Below, in pieces: positions 42,106-45,750 of a DNA stretch of 45,750 bases. A model generated the notes under the pieces. That model was given only the letters and a program-made list of their open reading frames with translations. It ran no database searches and was not told the origin of the DNA. The translations under genes and the position numbers were made by a program. The stretch is from assembly GCA_017470085.1 (NCBI GenBank), contig JAFUFE010000095.1, positions 1 through 45,750 on the forward strand, in the 5' to 3' direction. Within the stretch, counting starts at the first letter, position 1. The number at the start of each line of letters is the position of its first letter. This DNA is from Treponema sp. (GTDB lineage Bacteria > Spirochaetota > Spirochaetia > Treponematales > Treponemataceae).

Positions 42106-43788
42106 CTAGAATAGCCCGCTGATAACGCCATCATCGTCTACATCGATGTTCAGTGCCGCCGGCTGTTTTGGTAATCCGGGCATATCGATAATGTCACCTG
42201 CAAACACAACGACAAATCCCGCTCCGCTATACAGCTGTACATCGCGGACGGGAAAAACGTATCCGCTCGGTGCCCCGCGCAGCGTCTTGTCGTGACTGAT
42301 TGAATTTTGCGTTTTTGCTATACACACCGGCAACGAACCATACCCAGCGGCGGCATATGCTGACAGCTTTTTTAATGCGCGTTCTTCAAATTGCACGCTT
42401 CCGGCACGATATATTTTTTTCGCAAGTATTTCAATTTTTTTTTCAAACGGTAGCGTCACGTCATAGAGCGGTGCAAATGATGACTGCTTTTCACACAGCG
42501 CCGCCACCCGTTCGGCAAGTTCACGTGCCCCTTCTCCACCGTTTTCCCACCCAGTACAAAGAATCGCTTCGCTACCGGATGCCACAACAAGCCGCTGCAC
42601 TAGTCCCTGTTCCTGTTCAGTGTCAGCAGCAAATGTATTCACCGCAACAACAACCGGCACACCGAAACGTTTTGTATTCTCAATATGAATCCGTAAATTT
42701 TCAAATCCTTTTTCAAGAGCAGCGCAATTTTCACTGTTAAGCATATTTTTGGGGACACCGCCGTGCATTTTGAGCGCGCGGATAGTCGCCACAATAACTA
42801 TTGCAGATGGCGCAATATCATTCAGACGGCACTTGATGTCGCAAAATTTTTCCGCTCCTAAATCAGCAGCAAACCCCGCCTCGGTTACAACATACGCTCC
42901 CGAACCGAGCGCACAGAGCGTAGCGTTGATTGAGTTGCATCCGTGTGCGATATTCGCAAACGGTCCGCCGTGAACAAATGCGGGCGTATGTTCCAGTGTC
43001 TGTACAAGATTTGGTTTAAGCGCATCTTTCAACAACGCGGCAATCGCACCGGTACAATGCAACTGGCCGAACAGTATCGGCTGCCCTGTATATGTTTGGC
43101 CGATGGTAATACGCGCAATCCGTTTTTTTAGTTCAGAAATTGTCTTTGAAAGACAGACAATCGCCATAATTTCGCTTGCTACAGAAATCTGAAAATGCGA
43201 TTCACGCGGCACACCGTCAGTACGAGTGCCCAGTCCTACAACAACATTTCGTAGCGCGCGGTCATTCAAATCCACGCATCGTTTCCAGGTGATCGTCCGC
43301 GGATCAAGACCGAGTTCATTTCCCTGTTGCAGATGATTATCTATCAAAGCAGCCATCAAATTATGCGCTGCCGTTATCGCATGGATATCTCCGGTAAAAT
43401 GCAGATTGATGTCTTCCATCGGAACAATCTGCGCATAACCACCACCACACGCGCCGCCTTTGACACCGAAGCACGGCCCAAGCGATGGCTCACGCAAAGC
43501 AATCACCGCATTCTTTCCAATCTTTCTTAAGCCGTCGCCAAGTGCAATCGTTACGGTTGATTTTCCTTCGCCTGCCGCAGTCGGCGTCATCGCCGTTACT
43601 AAAATTAATTTTCCGCGCTGGGAAATGTCTGCGCCTTTTTCTTGTAACGCATGCAGTGCATCAAAAGAAATTTTCGCTTTATACAATCCATACGGTTCGA
43701 GTGCATTAGCCGCGAGCCCAATCGACGCTGCTACCTCATGTATCGGTAACGGAATATTTTTCTGTGCGATTTCAATATCAGAAAGCAT
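42106..43788 (-). CDS. fhs: Formate--tetrahydrofolate ligase
   Basis: 560 residues from MLSDIEIAQK, with AGGAGA upstream; a long open frame upstream (to 44184) is shadow sequence over the mutT region. It makes 10-formyl-THF from formate, THF and ATP. TAMTPTAAGEGKSTVTIALGDGL near residue 62 is the P-loop signature. EPSLGPCFGVKGGACGGGYAQI near 100 and TEAGFAADLGAEKFCDIKCR near residue 300 are the other family blocks. PGLPKQPAALNIDVDDDGVISGLF is the normal C-terminus. In anaerobes it links formate to one-carbon metabolism and, in acetogens, to the Wood-Ljungdahl pathway. Unlinked to any other folate gene here. Confidence 0.97.
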   Translation of the reverse strand: MLSDIEIAQKNIPLPIHEVAASIGLAANALEPYGLYKAKISFDALHALQEKGADISQRGKLILVTAMTPTAAGEGKSTVTIALGDGLRKIGKNAVIALREPSLGPCFGVKGGACGGGYAQIVPMEDINLHFTGDIHAITAAHNLMAALIDNHLQQGNELGLDPRTITWKRCVDLNDRALRNVVVGLGTRTDGVPRESHFQISVASEIMAIVCLSKTISELKKRIARITIGQTYTGQPILFGQLHCTGAIAALLKDALKPNLVQTLEHTPAFVHGGPFANIAHGCNSINATLCALGSGAYVVTEAGFAADLGAEKFCDIKCRLNDIAPSAIVIVATIRALKMHGGVPKNMLNSENCAALEKGFENLRIHIENTKRFGVPVVVAVNTFAADTEQEQGLVQRLVVASGSEAILCTGWENGGEGARELAERVAALCEKQSSFAPLYDVTLPFEKKIEILAKKIYRAGSVQFEERALKKLSAYAAAGYGSLPVCIAKTQNSISHDKTLRGAPSGYVFPVRDVQLYSGAGFVVVFAGDIIDMPGLPKQPAALNIDVDDDGVISGLF

Positions 43789-43981
43789 ACCATTCTCCTG
43801 GCACCTGCACAGTTCGCAGGCATATTTTTTTCCACAGTTCTGTAGTGCCCTGTCCGTACAAAAAACGCCACATCGTCTAACGCCACAGAGCACCGTCTCT
43901 GATAAAAAAATACAGCACGTACAGGACATCGATACATAAAAAACACAACAGCCAGACGCGCCGGACAAATGAGTGTTCTTA

Positions 43982-44368
43982 TTATAGTTCCAGTGCGATT
44001 TTTTTAACAAGTACCTTATCCGCAGGGAGCCATTCCACAGTAGCGAGCGTCTCTTTTGTGAACCATCGCATATCGCTATGTTCGCAGAGTGTAATAGCCG
44101 TTGACGGTGCAGTACACCAAAAGCAGTCCATAACCACCCGGACAGCTGAATAGTCGTAGCGCACCGTGCTGTATTTTTCACCAACGGAAATATCTATCGC
44201 AAGCTCTTCTCGTATTTCACGTGCCAATGCCTGTTGTGCCGTCTCTCCGTCTTCAATTTTGCCGCCGGGAAATTCCCACAGCCCTTTGAATTCGCCGGAA
44301 CCGCGCTGAGCAGCAAAGATTTTATCTCCCTCGCGGATCAATGCTGCAACAACATGAATACATTCCAC
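43982..44368 (-). CDS. MutT-type Nudix hydrolase (8-oxo-dGTP diphosphatase-like)
   Basis: 128 residues from a GTG (VECIHVVAALIREG); GGGGGTG lies a few bases upstream, and the open frame beyond has no such site. The Nudix box reads GGKIEDGETAQQALAREIREELAI, the exact G-x5-E-x7-REU-x-EE-x-G/x-U pattern except that the last conserved Gly is Ala (MutT-like members vary here). GEFKGLWEFPGG before it is typical of MutT proper. It would hydrolyse oxidised nucleotides. It lies 73 nt after the helicase stop on the same strand, so the two may share a transcript. Confidence 0.9.
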   Translation of the reverse strand: MECIHVVAALIREGDKIFAAQRGSGEFKGLWEFPGGKIEDGETAQQALAREIREELAIDISVGEKYSTVRYDYSAVRVVMDCFWCTAPSTAITLCEHSDMRWFTKETLATVEWLPADKVLVKKIALEL

Positions 44369-44441
44369 TGCACACCCCCGGAGCCTATAACACGCCGTAC
44401 AGTATATCAAGTGCCTACCGAACCGCACAACCGGCAATCAG

Positions 44442-45749
44442 TTACCGCTCCGGTTCCAACCGCACGTGAAAACTGATGAGCCGCTCCGTCGGCAAACGGT
44501 CAAACTGTATGACATACGCGTGTTTATTATAGTCCATCCGCACAATAGTACCGACGCCCAATATCGCGTGGCGAACACGCGCGCCATCTGCAAACAAATG
44601 CGCTCGGTCTTCAGCGTCCAGAATACGCTCATCACGGGCAATGTACGCGCGCGCATGGTGCATGAATGTCTCATCAAGTTCCGTTGTACACGTAAGCCAC
44701 TCGTGCCCAATATCAAAAATAAACCGTGACGGATAGCGCACCGAGCCGTCAAGAGCGCTCCCGGCTGCTTCAGTAAGAGCGAGCGTTTTTTGCGCGCGCG
44801 TTACTGCGACGAATGCGAGCCGACGCTCTTCTTCCATCGCCGCACGGTCGCGCACTTTTTTTCCGGGAAACATTCCTTCATTGAGCCCCGCAACAATAAG
44901 ATGGGGAAACTCCAACCCTTTTGCAGCATGTACCGTCATCAATTTAACTACATTCTGTTTGGTGCCAACATCAAGACTGGTCATCTGTGATGCGTGTGCT
45001 AGATAGTATTCAAGCGTACATTCTTCACCACATGAATTTTCAAACGCATATATCGACTGTTTTAATTCTGCAAGGTTGTCAAGGCGCGTTTGGTTTCCTT
45101 CAGTACGCAGCATGCTCTCGTATCCTGACGCATCCAAAATTGTTCCGAGCAACTCCGATACCTGCATCCCTTGTGCCTGTTCCGCAAAGCGTTCAATAAG
45201 TGCAATAAAGTTTTGTGCGCCCGTTGGAGAAAAATCAGCAGCATCAACAGCGTGCACGAGCGCGGCATACAGCGTTGTATTCTGCTCCGTCGCAAAGCGC
45301 TCTAATGTTTCCATACGACTTTTACCGATGTTGCGGCGCGGTTTATTGACAATGCGACGGAATGACAGGTCATCTCTGTAAGCAATCATACGCAAGTAGG
45401 AGAGCGCGTCTTTAATTTCCTCGCGTTCAAAAAACTGAACGCCGCTGTAAAGCACAAACGGCAATTTTTCCGCGGTGAGCGTTTCCTCCACTATCCGTGA
45501 AATATAATGTGCTCGATACAAAATGCTGATATCCTTTAGCTGTGCATTTTCATTTTGCACAAGCGTACGGATATAGTCCGCTATCCACTGCGCTTCTTCT
45601 CGCGCAGTTTTCGCATGATGATACCGCACCGACTGTCCGTCCGGCAGCAATGACCGCAGTTCTTTTTTCATGCGCACAGTATTTTTACTGATAAGCGAAT
45701 TGGCTGCACCGACAATCTGGGGCGACGATCGGTAATTGTCGTTCATCAT
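44442..45749 (-). CDS. UvrD/PcrA-type DNA helicase, C-terminal part (5' end outside window)
   Basis: 435 residues in an open frame that reaches the right edge; the missing N-terminal part would carry Walker A. Motif IV NDNYRSSPQIV is at the very edge. Further on are ISILYRAHYISRIVEETL and the GVQFFEREEIKDALSYLRM block. Near residue 270, VKLMTVHAAKGLEFPHLIVAG is motif V, and MEEERRLAFVAVTRAQKTLAL is motif VI. The C-terminus has a Tudor-like end (RVRHAILGVGTIVRMDYNKHAYVIQFD), as in PcrA/UvrD, which binds RNA polymerase. Function: 3'-5' helicase in repair and fork rescue. UvrD and PcrA cannot be separated from this part. Confidence 0.93.
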   Translation of the reverse strand: MMNDNYRSSPQIVGAANSLISKNTVRMKKELRSLLPDGQSVRYHHAKTAREEAQWIADYIRTLVQNENAQLKDISILYRAHYISRIVEETLTAEKLPFVLYSGVQFFEREEIKDALSYLRMIAYRDDLSFRRIVNKPRRNIGKSRMETLERFATEQNTTLYAALVHAVDAADFSPTGAQNFIALIERFAEQAQGMQVSELLGTILDASGYESMLRTEGNQTRLDNLAELKQSIYAFENSCGEECTLEYYLAHASQMTSLDVGTKQNVVKLMTVHAAKGLEFPHLIVAGLNEGMFPGKKVRDRAAMEEERRLAFVAVTRAQKTLALTEAAGSALDGSVRYPSRFIFDIGHEWLTCTTELDETFMHHARAYIARDERILDAEDRAHLFADGARVRHAILGVGTIVRMDYNKHAYVIQFDRLPTERLISFHVRLEPER

Positions 45750-45750
45750 A

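Noticed and set aside
43789-44184. N-terminal extension of formate-THF ligase
   Set aside because: The extra 132 codons show no family-like sequence and overlap the mutT gene; the ATG at 43788 has an AGGAGA site and fits the normal length.

Overview
This is a 45.75 kb stretch of a bacterial chromosome, roughly half G+C, with protein genes on both strands. No tRNA, rRNA or CRISPR array was seen. The gene content best fits a host-associated or anaerobic spirochaete of the Treponema type. It includes a membrane pyrophosphatase, an extended RarA, FtsK, formate-THF ligase, two peptide/nickel-type ABC importers, several lipoproteins with loose spirochaete-like lipoboxes, and many G+C-rich intergenic hairpin repeats. 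The genus is an inference from gene content and style; no phylogenetic marker was compared.

Layout. (1) 1-9.5 kb: the end of an SDR-type dehydrogenase/epimerase with a C-terminal zinc-ribbon-like module, coupled to a flavodoxin-ferredoxin (EFR1-type) protein. Then come a DUF2147 exported protein, a CBM48/AMPK-like domain protein divergent from metK, nth directly after metK, an MscS channel, and a convergent long RarA. (2) 9.6-15.7 kb: a complete peptide/nickel-type ABC importer (binding lipoprotein, two permeases, a double ATPase) followed by a SAM methyltransferase. (3) 15.7-17.5 kb: an AT-rich orphan membrane-protein gene between two 154-bp direct repeats. One repeat copy splits the remains of an older gene. 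(4) 17.6-21.5 kb: hppA and groL. (5) 21.5-29.9 kb: a second importer with unusual architecture (permease, then a permease fused to two ATPases), a NicO-type Ni/Co transporter with a large insert, a CooC-like nickel-insertion ATPase and a binding lipoprotein. This looks like a nickel uptake and delivery locus. (6) 29.9-34.2 kb: an ArsC/Spx-like protein, two related small proteins of probable GATase1-like fold, a HigA-type regulator with a 60-aa partner, and a lysozyme-fold lipoprotein. (7) 34.4-45.75 kb: ftsK, an FMN alpha-hydroxy-acid oxidase-type protein, an LtaS/MdoB-type sulfatase-fold enzyme, an orphan Bug/TctC binding protein, fhs, a MutT-type Nudix hydrolase and the C-terminal part of a UvrD/PcrA helicase.

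The most interesting signal is a shared 14-bp inverted repeat, TTAGC-N4-GCTAA. It lies just downstream of the -10 region in front of three transcription units: the first importer (9637-9650), the nickel-type locus (21901-21914) and, with one mismatch, the paired unknown genes (30773-30786). It suggests one regulator, possibly metal-responsive, and places the two unknown proteins in that regulon. Two dispersed repeat families (154 bp and about 230 bp, two copies each) and several long perfect hairpins show that this genome carries many small repeated elements.
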